Shown here: piece by piece, positions 1 through 25,464 of the stretch | Layout of the letters: each line of letters starts with the position of its first letter | Position numbering within the stretch: position 1 is the stretch's first letter | Assembly: GCA_007844125.1 (NCBI GenBank) | Contig: CM017564.1 | Span: forward strand, 21,694,034 to 21,758,033 | DNA length: 64,000 bases | DNA from: Sinonovacula constricta | Taxonomy: Eukaryota > Mollusca > Bivalvia > Cardiida > Solecurtidae | Reading direction: 5' to 3' | Position numbers and translations under genes: made by a program | The notes under the pieces: model-generated | Databases searched by the model: none | Told to the model about the DNA's origin: nothing | The model's input: only the letters and a program-made list of their open reading frames with translations

Positions 1-1396
1 GATTTTTTTTTTAGAAGACGTGTTATTTGTACCTGAAGACTTTCCTGCTTTCTGATTTCCAATGCGGTATTTGATATATTACCGAATAAGATTTACCGTT
101 GTTTGCACACCTGTAATCGCTTACATGGCAACACTTACGCCGCCTTACCAGCGCTTATGAGCGCATTGATTTTAGAAAATTGCAGGTAAGTGAAGATCAG
201 GGTATGGATTGCAAGCTTAACTGCATTGCTATTTTTAATATTATTATTATCATGTTTAAGGTTGTGGTAATTGAAAAAAGTAACTTTGTTGTTTTTATCG
301 TTTTATTTAGTCATTGTTAAAAAATGATATATTCTAATAGTATACAATTGTGTGTGAAGTCAATGTCCATTAATTTAGGAAAATTATCAGCACACATTCA
401 TTGGTTTATTTTGGCTGTAACCTTGTCATCCACATCAAACTGCTTTATTCTCTTCATTTTGCCTTCAGCAGCGAAGAATGTAGATATAATTTGCTGTTTT
501 CTTTATGTAAAAAAATAAAAAAATAAATATATTTTACATTTTGGTTTAGTAAGTCAACGAGAAAAAATAAAACACGACCTGATGTCCTTATATTGGGTTG
601 ATGAAAAATATAATACAATATGTGCAATAGCTGGGAGACAACATGACTTTCGTAAGTGTTGTTGTTTTGTTATCAAATGTAACTTTTCAAATTAAATAAA
701 TTAAAAACAAATGTTTATGGGCCGAATGGTCAAATTTTATGTCATCAAAGGAACATAATAGTGTAGAGATTTACGCGGACCTGTTTATCCGTTCACTTTA
801 TACCTCCAAAAGCATCGCAAAACATTGGGTTACAAAAGTAAGAGTTACCACACTGTTATTCTCATCACTTAAATGACAAGAAGGGGGGATTTTTAACGAA
901 AGGTGTCATTTCCATGTTATTTGACTTTTAAGCAAGGTTTTCTTGTGACAGCATTAAAAACAATTCGAAGCATTACTATTATTTTATTTCTGAACAATGC
1001 ACACTTCAAAATATATAAACACGGTGTTGGTCCGAAATTCTGTCAGTCTACATACCGAAAGCAGAAATCCGAGGTAATTAGGAACAAGAACTGATAATGG
1101 TAAAACACATCACTGTATTACGGCCCGATCAACTTGTAAAACAAACTTTTCGCTGTCAAGACTTCAAATTGATTCCCAGATTTCCTGAATATTATACGTT
1201 TCAACTTTTTCCCCGACCTTAGGATCTAATGATTATGTTCGTCAAACTTGAACACATCGACCTATTTTACTAGCGCAAGCGTCAGATCAGGTATTCCAGC
1301 CAAAGATTAGTGAAGCTGCAATAATTGTATAATTTCGCATGTTTCATTTCTACATTTCTAACTTTAAATCTTGTCCATTATGAGAGATTTTAGGGC

Positions 1397-13150
<11,754 letters not shown>

Positions 13151-13769
13151 AAAAAAGGTTCCAAAGGACACCAAGCTAGTACACAACACTATGAAAATCC
13201 AACAGGTTTGTAAAATAATTTAATTAAACAGTTGTTCTATCATTACAGTACAATAACATAAGGAGTTTTAACTGTTAATAATTTGCCTTTAAAGTGTTTA
13301 CTTATCGTAATACTTGATAAACCAGCGCACAAAGTATCCAAAGACACATCGATTTGAAGGAATTAAAGCATATTAAAATATAATGTCTTATAATATAAGA
13401 TAATATAGTATGCATCTTAATAGATCACATTTTTAAATTTATTAGTAAGTATTCACTGGTCTTTCATTTTATGTTTTATTTTAAACGTGACAATATATGT
13501 CAACAGACTACTAAAAAGAAACTACATACACAATCTCGGTTCCTAAGTTTAACCTGAGTGTTGTAATACTGGCGAAATTGTGTTTGACAGCTGTAAGGTG
13601 TGTGCTCTTTTGATACTGATTTATTCTTCTTTGTTTTCATCATATGTTGTAACTGTATTAATTAGGTTGTATTTTTGTTGTCCATCCGTCTTATCTACAA
13701 GACGGACACAGCGGTGGGTCTTTTGGAGTTCCTCGTTGCTCGTATGTCATCTTCTGTATACGTAAGTAG

Positions 13770-13950
13770 TTCTGCACATGTACATGTACATTGTTCTGCA
13801 CCTGTACATAGTTCTGCACCTATGCATGTACATAGTTCTGCACATGCACCTGTACATAGTTCTGCACCTGTTCATGTACATAGTTCTGCACATGTACATG
13901 TGCAAAGTTCTGCACCTGTGCATGTACATAGTTTTGCACATGTGACTACT
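13770..13950. repeat. Minisatellite based on gtacatagttctgcacatg
   Basis: Irregular tandem copies of an 18-36 bp unit built from tgtacat, agttctgcac and the variants catgtacatg/cacctgtacat. Open frames on both strands across it (HVHSSAPVHV-type) are repeat artefacts. Confidence 0.9.
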
Positions 13951-14057
13951 CTGAAGGTAACTTTGCACTGGCTATGAATATGAAAAACTATGTTTGTAAT
14001 GTATGTACCACGATACAAAAGCATGATAAGACAAGAAATTGGCACATATAAACATTT

Positions 14058-14309
14058 TGTTTGTTTTTGGTTTTAGGGATACATCGCAGCGACACAAACA
14101 TGGTCTTTATTGCGACATCTAGCTAGTTAGGTGGAGGAAAGACCCAGATAAAAATCTGTGTAGAACCACCGGCGCACCACAGGTCAACTTGAAGACCTTA
14201 TTTAAAGTCCTTAGCCCTGACCAAGACTCGAACCCACACGGCGAAAGGCGGATATATAAGGACAGTTGTAAATTCGCTCCTCTACCACTCGATCAAAGCA
14301 CCCTGATAA
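14058..14309 (-). mobile_element. tRNA-derived SINE (copy 1)
   Basis: On the minus strand the head has a box-A-like TGATCGAGTGG (one mismatch to consensus) and box B GGTTCGAGTCT. A body follows with GCGCCGGTGGTTCTAC and TCTGGGTCTTTCCTC, then GTCGCTGCGATG and an AAAACCAAAAAC tail. Body and tail match the plus-strand copy at 45287-45518, which identifies both as one SINE family. It is non-autonomous and transcribed by Pol III by analogy. Confidence 0.8.
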
Positions 14310-15148
14310 AATACAAAAGAACAATATCAATATCCTTGTATTTGTTTTCATTTTACAATTTAAACAAGCCACTCTGTAAATATTATGAAAAGAAAATCTA
14401 CAAAAATATGTTTTCACGGGTTTAAGCTTGTTAAATCATTTGAAATATAATTGTTAATGCTTTAGATATATGTGGATGTGCTGAAGCCAATATGGATGAG
14501 AGTGTGGTCGAAAGACGGTGTGTTGTTTTGTATCAGTACAACGGCTAACCGTATTCTGGGGAAATCATTGCTGCTGATGAGAATGACATAGAATTAAAGA
14601 CCATGAACCGAAACTGATGATAACGATGATGCGCCATTTAGGGTATGATAAGCAATCTGTCATCACCCTGATTGTCGAAAAAAACAGTTCCTGTCACAAA
14701 ACGTCAATGGACGACTGTCTCTGATCTTATTGCAAGACCTTATTGCAAGATTATCTTTTATAGATACAATACATGACTGTCTGGTTGATTGGTTAAAGCG
14801 GTTTGGTCTCAATTTAGGGAATATATTCTAAACATGACCAATAGATCCACACTTTCTGCACTTTATATTCAATGAAGTTGTTGCTTCAGTACAAAGTGTT
14901 GATGATTGCATATAAACACAAGACACAAGAGCTTAAGTCAATGAATTTGGAGATCAACTCTCTGGAACTACACAGCGCGCAGTGGTGATAGATTAGAAAG
15001 ATATTGATCAATGTAAAGCTAACTTGTAGATTAAAGGACTTCAAATGCTGTCGATAAATCGTTGCTTTATAACGTGTCTAACTTTGAATATTTTGTGTTT
15101 AGTTAAATTTCACTAGTTTGCAGATAATGAACTTATGACAATTGAAAG

Positions 15149-15151
<3 letters not shown>

Positions 15152-15238
<87 letters not shown>
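15152..15238. repeat. (TA)n microsatellite
   Basis: About 87 bp of alternating TA with one AAAT interruption. Confidence 0.97.
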
Positions 15239-15241
<3 letters not shown>

Positions 15242-15390
15242 CCCCCAGAAGTATTGATAATATATGATATGTTTTGCGGTGTAACGGCCTGAGGAAGGCA
15301 TGTTTGTTTGAAAAGTGAAACTTGAATTTGTTATATGTTCATTTTATAAGAACATCGTATAATTTTCGCACAAATTTATCTTTGTTAAAG

Positions 15391-15555
15391 ATTCAGTCGT
15401 CAATCGTCACCACAAAAGAAGCCCTTCAGTTGCTTCAGACGATGATAAACAGTTTCAGTAAAATACATGCTGGAGACATTGACAATATAGAATCTGTTCT
15501 CGCTGAGAAAGAAGACGATGAAATGGTCCCTGCCCAGCAACTGGAAGAACCTAAG
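15391..15555 (+). CDS. Candidate internal exon, unidentified protein
   Basis: Reads 55 in-frame codons between an acceptor (tttgttaaag) and a donor (AAG|GTGAAT). The product begins IQSSIVTTKEALQLLQTMIN, continues with an acidic segment (VLAEKEDDEMVPAQ) and ends QLEEPK. Amphipathic and acidic composition and balanced codon use differ from the surrounding AT-rich DNA. I do not recognise a domain. It could be part of the same gene as the terminal exon at 20831-20941, or a downstream part of the extracellular gene. No neighbouring exon with matching phase could be fixed. Confidence 0.4.
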
Positions 15556-17501
15556 GTGAATATAATATATCTTTGAAACAGTATAAAATATCAGGAAAAA
15601 GAAAATCTACAGTGCGTGTCAGTCAACATCTGCTTTAACATAATGGCTAGGTTACTGAAAGGGTTAACGCATATAGTATATGTGTGATTATGTATCCTAA
15701 TCAAAGCATGTTTATAAGTACACGAATTAAACCGAGAATGAAGAGAATAAATATGAACCAATAAAAAGATCTCTTAATGAATCTGATTATATATAGTATA
15801 AAATGTAAATACTTTACGTTCTTAATGTTAAAGCTTATTTCAGCTTAGTATTGTGAAGCACATTACATGTATTTATACGATAATACAGGATTTACTTTAC
15901 GTGTGTGAATTAGACATTTTCGAGATTGTTAAAACACTGATTGATCCTGAAAGAAGTGGACCTGTCTGAGAAAGCAAAGTTGAACAGGTGAGATATTTAT
16001 ATATCTTAAATATGGCGGTATGTGGGGCAGCAGGTGTACGCTGGAAAACATATACCAGTAAATCTTCATTACTAAAGCTAAGTTTTGTATCTGTTTAAAT
16101 TCACAAGCGTATATATAGTGGATGTGGTATTAAAACGAAACTGTAAGAACACAGGTTCAAGCAAGGATAATAAAACATAACGCACAGTTATGGAATTTTC
16201 CGCTTATAAAATATTGCGCGAAACTCATCAAGGCTGACTGTAAACAACACAGAAAACGCGTGAAAAGCTTCCGAATACGGATGGAAATGTAAAATATTCA
16301 GTTTAATCAAAAGCCTACGTAGGTGTGTGTGTGGTATATTGAAGAATCTTTAACACCGAAAAAAACTGAACATTGCTTGTGTCAATAGGGATAGCTAGTA
16401 TTTACAAAAAAAAGTAAATGGTAAAATGGGTCTGACCTAGTTGTCGAAATGATGTTGATATTTCGGTAAATTACAAATTGTCACTGTCGAAATACTGATG
16501 AGCTTAACCGAAAAAACACAAATGCATCCAAAGAATCAGGTTAGGCCAACATTTTGACTCCGCTGCATATGTTAAATTAATTTCAATTTCGTATCTGCGT
16601 GTTTCGTACCACTTCATAAAAGTGTAGAAAGGGTTCCGGTATGAAAATGCATTTGATTATTTCGAAATAAAAACGATGTTATCAACACAATCCTTTCTAT
16701 ACAAAAACCATTACATGTAATAGAACGCACAACGCATTTAAGAATAAGAATATATGACAAAGTCCAATGAGTATTGCAACATATACCAAACTCCGAAAAG
16801 GCACAGAACAAAGGTATTTCATAAGGTAAGCTCTTCTTAGTTTTAATGTTTCAATTATAATTTAATTGTGAATACCTATTATTAAATGTTAACTAAATGG
16901 AATGTGAATTAATATGAAAGCAGAAGACAGAATCTTAAATTCTATTTGTGATTTCAGAAATCAGTTATACAGTAACTATAATGTAATTGGCCTACAGTGA
17001 TCGTCATAGTTTATTATATTTGTTTCTTATTTCCTTTTTTATACATGTAAGTTAATTGTGAACTTATATTAATTGTAACATAAATACAGCCATTCCCACA
17101 ATATGTATTACCTTAATAAACAACAAGACACATTAATATTATTCATATACCCTTTAACATGTAAAAGATGTCTTATATTTATCATTTACTAAATATCTTG
17201 TGTTAAGTTTGACAAACAGCATTTTTCAAAATTTAATTGTTATTAAAGAGTTTCCTTCACTGGTTTCTTTTATGTCGAAGGATACTACGCACAAGATTAT
17301 CATTTCACGCAAGCTCTAGTTCTGTCAATTGTAAGATTATAAGATAACTTTAACTGACATTCACTTGCATTTTCACTTTCCGTAAATACCTTTGACTCTT
17401 GTTGATCAATGTCAATTCAAAAATTGTACCTTCTATTTTTATTTTATAAAGCTACCTAAGAATGTAAGAAAACATATACCATAGAAATTATATAAATACC
17501 C

Positions 17502-17631
<130 letters not shown>

Positions 17632-18033
17632 AAATGTAAATCGAATCCCAAAACGATATTCGGATATACGTAACGTGTATTCGAATCATATTCAAATATT
17701 CGGAACGAATTTATATCAAAGTGGCACATTACACGGTAATTTTCCATTACGTTCAATGTGTTTATTCATTGTAAAATGTTTATTTCTGGCCACAATTTAC
17801 ATTGCTAGGTATACTTAATGCAGAAGCGACGGTAGACTTATGATTATAGCATAGCATTTAATTTTAAAACGACGATTTCTTCTTTTTGAAATGCAAACGG
17901 CATTTTTTATCAATCCGCTATTATCCTTTTTATAGTGAAGGATCAGACGGGGTGTTTCTTTACAGCGGTAATTTGCAAGAGAATACGGTCAGTGAAGAAT
18001 GCCATTAAATATGTAAACAATGTCATTGTTGCA

Positions 18034-18095
<62 letters not shown>
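18034..18095. repeat. (ATT)n microsatellite
   Basis: About 20 uninterrupted ATT units, ending attatcatta. Confidence 0.97.
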
Positions 18096-19124
18096 CATTA
18101 ACCAATTAATGTTAAGATGACCTGCAAAGTCCCGTGTAATATATACATTATTAATTAGTCAACTTAAACTTGGGTGTCTTTTTATTACGTGTTGTACTTC
18201 GTGTCATAACCTTTACAATTTAAAGGCATTTTGCATACTTAATTACTTATTTGTATTAACAAATGATGTATTAAAAGGGCTACTTAAGCTCCTTTTAATG
18301 TTAACATATCGATTTAATAAAACCATATCATACTTTTATTAGATGAAACTGTACAACACATGCAAAATAGCTCAAAATTTAAATATTTTACTCTACTAAC
18401 CGCAAACAATGTATAACAACAAACAGTCAATTACGTTTTGTGAACTTATCTTATAAAATAAATTAATGATTAAAGAAGGTATTTTCAAAAGGACAAAATG
18501 CGGGTGATACTGGATCGACTGTAAGACAGTTAGGCAAAACCACGAAGGTTTTATGAAGGGAAATCGCTGGAAATAGTTAGAATGTCAAGATTTCGATTTG
18601 TGTAATGCTCTCTTTTTAAGTTGCCATTAGTCTCCAAGTCAGACTTTGTTGATAAAATGTTTGATGATGATATCTTTGATTTCTTCATTGTATGCGATAT
18701 TTAGATGTTAGATTGTATTTCACAAACAATTAATTTGTAAATCAATTTATTACATGTATACAGTTTCCGTATCGAATGTCTTAAAACTGTGTTGCTACAC
18801 TTGAAAAACAGCTCAAATATGACAAACTCTGCTTTATTTTCCCTTTTGTATGACACCAGTTTAAGTGTGTTTGTAAAAGAAAATCAGAAAGCTTCAATAT
18901 GACCATGATTCAATTGATTAACGCTGTGTATCATACAAAATTAGAAGTTGGATTAAACAAAATGTCTACTAGAAATTAGAGTGGAATTCTCATTTTAGAA
19001 GATATTTCAGACAAGAAAAAACTACACTTCTACAAGTGAACACACGTTTTGTTTGCGTGTTTCATCTGCAGGACATTGACCATTAAGACCCATTGTGATG
19101 CTGCCTGTAGCGAGAAGTCAATAC

Positions 19125-19740
19125 GAATATATGACAAAGTACTATGATCTGTGCACAGGACAAATGGATTCACATGTAAGCCAAATGTAAAAGTAAGAAC
19201 AAATCTGTAATGAGTAATTATCAAAAAAAGCAAACCCAACAGTTACCGTCTTGGAACTGTCATTCTGCAAAAGGGGCCGACTGGGGTGCTTAAACCGGAT
19301 TTACAGAGCACTAACCTCGTACTTCCTCAGGGGTTTCTCAAATGCAATTTCCAAGCGCTGATATTTTCTTTGGTAAGTTATGACGAAAGAAGTGACGTCA
19401 TTGACAAAAAAGGTCCACATAGTATCTAGAGGAGAGGAGTATTACTTCCCAAAGAAGAACTAGACAAAGTCGTCGATTATAAATGAAATCAATTTTTTGA
19501 ATCAAGAAAAATGACCAGAGAAGTATAAATGGTTGTAGCACCCTGTTCATGTGAAGATAGAATTGAGGAACCAAAGTTCAATGTCCATCAAAGGAATTAC
19601 ACTTTACTGTCCTTATACGATGAATTAAATGACAACATTGATTACATGCACGAGAAGATTATTACCACCGCCACACTGCATAAGTAACATTTTTGTAATC
19701 ATGAATAAGAATATATTACAAAGTCCTATGAGCATTAGCT
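19125..19740 (+). repeat. ~640-bp dispersed tandem family, near full-length unit
   Basis: Starts at the tatatgacaaagtac core and passes tttctcaaatgcaat, agtgacgtcattgacaaaaa and gttgtagcaccctgttcatg. It then re-enters the start of a second unit (gaataagaatatattacaaagtcctatgag at 19703). The wrap from unit end to unit start shows a head-to-tail arrangement, as at 37935-38990. No intact ORF. Confidence 0.8.
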
Positions 19741-19925
19741 GTCTTCATAACTCAAGCAAGCAAGCGACACCGGTACAAAAATATAAAAAAACGTAAATGT
19801 ATATTTGAACTTACATATTTAAAAAGAAATTAGAGTTGTATGAAAAAGATAACATTATTGCCTAAAAGGAAAAGGTTCTTTCAAAGGATTTAAATCTAAA
19901 CTACGTTTAGACAAACGGGTCAAAA

Positions 19926-19937
19926 CTACTGCTGCTG

Positions 19938-19995
<58 letters not shown>

Positions 19996-20037
19996 TACTA
20001 CTGCTACTACTACTGCTGCTACGACTACTACTACTTT

Positions 20038-20123
<86 letters not shown>

Positions 20124-20144
20124 TTACTACCACTTCTACTTCTT

Positions 20145-20180
<36 letters not shown>

Positions 20181-20231
20181 TTACTACTACTTTTATTACT
20201 ACTACTACTATTACTACTACTACTACTACTG

Positions 20232-20272
<41 letters not shown>

Positions 20273-20399
20273 CATTTTACTACTACTACCACTACTACTA
20301 TTATTACTACTATAACTATTACTAGTACTACTTATACTACTACTACTACTACTATTACTACAACTACAACTACTACTACTACAACTACTACTACTACTG

Positions 20400-20456
<57 letters not shown>

Positions 20457-20722
20457 TTACTATTACTACTACTACTACTTCTACTACTGCTACTTCTACT
20501 ACTACTACTATTACTACTACTATTACTACTACTACTACTACTGCTACTGCTACTACAACTACTACTATTACTACTACCACTACTACAACTACTACTATTA
20601 CTACTACCACTACTACTACTACTACTATTACTATTACTACCACTACTATTACTGCTTCTTCTACTACTACTACTACTACTGTACTACTACTACTACTACT
20701 AGTACTACTACTAACTAACTAA
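19926..20722. repeat. (CTA)n trinucleotide array, about 800 bp
   Basis: Long CTA/TAC tract with scattered CTG, ATT and TTC variants, ending in four AACT units (20709-20726). Poly-Val, poly-Ser and poly-Leu open frames across it are artefacts. Confidence 0.97.
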
Positions 20723-20830
20723 CTAACTGGCAAACTCCATAAAACAACTCATTGTCATATGCCATATTTTTGGACAGGTACTTTCGGATTATACCTTGGT
20801 CATAACCTACCATCGCTTGTTTTGTATTAG

Positions 20831-20941
20831 GTTCGATTACAAAACAATGCCCATGAAGTGACGGCTCGAGCTATGAAAATGTACAACTCGGCGCAGCAAG
20901 ATGCCGGCGTGTCCACCGGAAAAGTGAACAGAATTTACTGA
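20831..20941 (+). CDS. Candidate terminal exon, unidentified protein
   Basis: After the acceptor ttgtattag there are 36 codons and TGA. The peptide starts VRLQNNAHEVTARAMKMYN and ends STGKVNRIY. G+C content is clearly higher than the flanks, and hydrophilic composition suits a cytoplasmic tail or C-terminus. No domain recognised. The upstream partner exon is unknown; 15391-15555 is a candidate on the same strand. Confidence 0.4.
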   Translation, partial: VRLQNNAHEVTARAMKMYNSAQQDAGVSTGKVNRIY

Positions 20942-23399
20942 AATAACTACATGATGATCAGGTGCAAAAATATAAGGAAGGATATTGGAAGAAGATGTAG
21001 ATGCAGATTTTGTTTGTGGGTTGCGGTTCCGAGGCTGAAACTTATGTAACGATTACTATTTATCATACAAATGATTTAAACAATAAAAACAAAAAAGGCA
21101 GTAAGAAGTATTAATCAACCATACAGCCAAGAAGATAATGAAGTTCATAAAAAAGATAACGAAAAACACAGACTTAAAATGAAGAAAACCAGACAGGAGT
21201 TAGAAACGATCACAGAGAACTAGCAGATGGAAATAAGAAGCAGAGCATGATGTTTGGGTGTAGTGGCCTTGTTATCTTAAGAGTGCACATAAAGCAAAGG
21301 GTCTGATATTGACTTTTTACACGTATCTGCTAAATGCTGCTTAATGAGAAACAACACATAGGGACTACATTTTACAGTTAAAGTGCAGGAACCATAATTA
21401 ACCAAATATTAACCATTACACAAGTACCTGTCTATTGCGATTTCATTCAAGCATTACAGTAAATATGGTAAAATGTGTCTTACTTTGTAACGACTTGCTT
21501 TCTCATACTAATGTGCAAACTAGTACTGCTTATTTGGAAGGTCACTTACTTATTTGGAAGGTCTTATTATTGCTGTTTCACTAAACATGCCTGAAGATAT
21601 TTAAGGATATCAACATTTCACCTGCCTATAAAAGCACAAAGTGGCCAATCATAATACGGTTTGAATATACCGCTGTTCTAGCCAACGTTTCGTTATAGAT
21701 TTTAGTTTGATAAAATTATACCTGAAAAAAAATCTTAAAATGATGTTTTATGATATCATATCAACATTTATAATGCGTAATTTTAGTATGTGTTCATCAT
21801 TATTTTAGTATGCCGAAAACGTTTGTTAAAATAATATTAATGTGTGTTTAAATGACAACGCTTGCTTTCAAGAACATATTAAAAAATACAACTGTATAAC
21901 TGGTACCATATTAATTAATGTTGATACATAAGATAGAAATTATTATTTCCTTATATTCTTTCACTAAAGAAAACTTTAATCAATATGTATTTCGTGCAAT
22001 ATATTTAACAATCATGTCGTTTAGTAAACATGCTTTAATTAATGACATATATTTTATTGTAAATTACTATGTTATGTATATTGTAAAGATTATTTCTTAT
22101 TTAATATGAATTGCTAAAGGTAATTTCTGTCTATTTTTTTACCTTGGTGGGGGTAGGGTGGGTGTCAGTGTGAATATGAGAAATGATCACGTAACCACTA
22201 GACCACCAATCTGACGCTACATTATCACCGTTTGCAAATTATTTTCATTTTAGCGATGAACTGTTTCATTTGAACTGTTCAAGAAGCTACTTTTTCAATT
22301 AAACTAATTTTATCATGAAAAAGATATCCCAAATACACGAAGACCAAGGCTTTTGTTGTTTAAAAGTGCTTCAGGAGTAATGTTACTATGAAAAAAATGT
22401 CAGATATACAATGTTTTCTCTGAATTTCATCGGACCTTTTCAAAGACAGACATACTTTTAAAGTTATATGATATTTGATAAGATAAGATTTTTATAAAAA
22501 TTTACATTATTATACTGATTCATTATTGCATGCTAATGTTGTAATTCTTTATTTACATTTCAAATGCATGCATTTCTATTATAAAAAGCCATTTTTACCA
22601 GCTAGTCCTGACTTGTTTTTATCTTCCAACAAAACTGGTGTTGAGTTTTCATTCAGACACTGAGCAAATCTGAATTTGTGACTCGAATATATTAAACTTA
22701 AAAACATTCCTCGCACAAACCGATCTATTTGAAGCACTAGTCTACTGGGAGAGTGGCAAGGAGGACATACATATTTAAACTATATCGTTTGATTATATAC
22801 TTTAGTTACATCGTTGTAATTTTAAAATGGAGCGGTGTTGGGGCCGATTTTGGATGGTCTGGGACAGCCTTATAAAAGTCGGAATAGACTTGGGACAGGC
22901 CTCTGGGATAACGAAATTTGTCGAAGGTTGGGCAGAAATTGTCATTTCGAGGGTCAGTATGTTCAAAAGTAAGTGTAGGGACCAATTGTTCGTTATATAA
23001 ATATATGTATATATGACTAATTGTTCGGTATATAAATATATGTATATATGCACAAGGCTTTCGACTTATATATCGTACCAGAAATTGATATTCATATATT
23101 ATAAAAGTTTAGGTTGTCTATATTCTACAGTGTCTTGTGTAAAATTATTATTGCATGATTGATTTGTTGTAAGCATAAAGTGTATATGTTTCTGTTTGTA
23201 TAAATATGGCAGAACAGATCACAAAACAACTAATACAAAAGGAGCGCAAGTGAATTAACAAAAGAAATGTAATACAGACTTTTATAAATTATGTCAAAGT
23301 TTTTTTAAAAATAAACAACAACAACAACATTACACAACTTAAATACAGTTTTCCGGTTTTACTAAACTATGTCTACCGATGACAATGGAAATAGGCATG

Positions 23400-23565
23400 C
23401 AAGACTTTTGAACTAGAGTTGACCATAATGCATGCCTGTAGACGGTATTCGTACGCAAGACTTTCGAACTAGACTTAACCATAGTATATGCCTTAAGACG
23501 GTATTGGCACGCAAAACTTTCGAACTAGAGTTAACCATAATGTTTGCCTGAAGACGGTTGTTAGC
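23400..23565. repeat. 57-bp tandem repeat, 3 diverged copies
   Basis: Three copies of a unit containing ctttcgaactagagtt, accataatgcatgcctg and agacggtatt, starting near 23400, 23457 and 23514. Confidence 0.85.
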
Positions 23566-23582
23566 CTATGTGGTGCTATCGC

Positions 23583-23900
<318 letters not shown>

Positions 23901-23933
23901 TAATAATATGCCGGAAGTAAAAATTGTGGACTA

Positions 23934-24160
23934 TGGTAAGAGTTCTATAAAACCAGTTCAAGCACCCCAGTCTGCCCATATTGCCGACTGACCGTTCCAA
24001 GGCGGCAACTGTTGGGTTTGCTCTTTTCGTTAAATGACTCATCACAAATTTTTTCTTGCTTTTTGCTTGGCTTGCATGTAAAATACCTTTGTCCTGTGTC
24101 TTTTCAAAGTTTGGTATATGTTGCAATGCTCATAGGACTTCTCAATATTCTTATTCATTT
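23934..24160 (-). repeat. 640-bp family core, minus-strand copy
   Basis: Reverse complement matches the family core, including aagtcctatgagcattgcaac and cggtcagtcggcaatatggg. Confidence 0.85.
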
Positions 24161-24883
24161 CTTAAATGCTTATATCAAGGTAGCCGACAAGAGGCGGAGA
24201 AAGTGAAAAGTAAGAGCCATATAGTGTACTACGACTTTTTACGAATAAAATTGAAGTTGGATATGGCATGGTAAGGAAGGACCAAGACAGAACACTGGAT
24301 ATACACACATGTAATTTCACTTTAATAATAGTGTTACTTACATTATAAAAATTAAATATCCGACGAGTTTATTAATTAATTTTGTAGAGATTTTCATTAA
24401 TAAAATACATTATACAAGGGAAGATTTTAAATTGTGTTACATAACCTTCCAGAATATTTTTTGTGTAAATTGAGTTGTTTTCACATATTTCACCTGTCCG
24501 GTTATGCCATCTAGAACTTCATAGTTAATCAAATGACAAATGATGTTAAGCAGTATATGCTATTAGATTGCAATTGATGTATTGGAATTTTTAATACGTG
24601 TTCATCGTCTAGGAATTGTGATCTTCAAACAGTTTGTTATGAAAAGGACATTGTTCAAGTAAGCGGAATGTTATTAGTTACCTTGTATCTTCTTTAACCT
24701 TTGTTTAGAAAGTGGAAATTGTTTCCAGTTTGTTAAATATATGGTTATTGGATTTTTAAATCTTTTGTTTTGTAAGACTTGATGATGCCTTTTTACATGT
24801 TGGGTCAGATGATTGTAACAAAGTTGGTATTTAAAAAAATAAAATATAGATAGTATATATGTAACATAGGGAGAAAAATGTGC

Positions 24884-24955
24884 AGCCAGTCCGGGACTCG
24901 AACCCGGGACACTTCGCTTACAGGGCGAATGCTCTACCGACTGAGCTAACCGGAC
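24884..24955 (-). tRNA. tRNA-like sequence in LTR copy 3
   Basis: Appears identical over 72 nt to the copy at 25393-25464. It has the same C33 and the same weak acceptor stem. Confidence 0.6.
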
Positions 24956-25137
24956 CGCTTACACACTCTCTCCCTATCACCCGGCTACATACACCCCGGG
25001 CAACTTGAAATTCGTCCTCGAATTTCCACAGACTAAATACTCTACATAGAACTCACAAGCACTTCTCAAGCACTTGTACGTAACGACCGCGGGTCATTTA
25101 CGTTGGGCGCCATTGTAACATAGGGAGAAAAATGTGC

Positions 25138-25209
25138 AGCCAGTCCGGGACTCGAACCCGGGACCCTTCGCTTACAGGGCGAATGCTCTACCGACTGAGC
25201 TAACCGGAC
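25138..25209 (-). tRNA. tRNA-like sequence in LTR copy 2
   Basis: Same 72-nt structure as the copies at 25393 and 24884. The only difference is in the variable region (GTGTC reads GGGTC on the minus strand). Boxes A and B and all stems are unchanged. Confidence 0.6.
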
Positions 25210-25392
25210 CGCTTACACACTCTCTCCCTATCACCCGGCTACATACACCCCGGGCAACTTGAAATTCGTCCTCGAATTTCCACAGACTATTTGCTTTACA
25301 TACAACTCATAACCAACTCAAACACTTGAGTACCGTAACGACCAAGAGTCATTTACGTTGGGCGCCAATGTAACATAGGGAGAAAAATGTGC

Positions 25393-25464
25393 AGCCAGTC
25401 CGGGACTCGAACCCGGGACACTTCGCTTACAGGGCGAATGCTCTACCGACTGAGCTAACCGGAC
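25393..25464 (-). tRNA. tRNA-like sequence, anticodon TGT by position, in LTR copy 1
   Basis: 72 nt. Box A TAGCTCAGTCGG and box B GGTTCGAGTCC fit consensus exactly. The D-arm GCTC...GAGC, anticodon stem TTCGC/GCGAA and T-stem CCGGG/CCCGG are fully paired. The anticodon loop is CCTGTAA: TGT would read Thr codons, but position 33 is C instead of the near-universal T. The acceptor stem GTCCGGT/ACTGGCT has a T-C mismatch and two G-T pairs. It is therefore probably a Pol III promoter unit or tRNA pseudogene, not a working tRNA. The 20-nt D-arm region matches animal tRNA-Lys as I remember it. Confidence 0.6.

Noticed and set aside
1..1390. Coding or RNA genes at the left edge
   Set aside because: A GTAAGT follows TTGCAG near 184, but the upstream frame is too short to judge. 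No other signal was seen.
15890..15987. Possible exon DLLYVCELDIFEIVK
   Set aside because: It meets a stop before the only good donor, and its phase does not fit the exon at 15391-15555.
19855..20643. Poly-Val and poly-Ser open frames on the minus strand
   Set aside because: Translation of CTA repeats only.
22145..22165. G-quadruplex (ggtgggggtagggtgggtg)
   Set aside because: Only three runs of three or more G are clear, and nothing nearby gives it a role.
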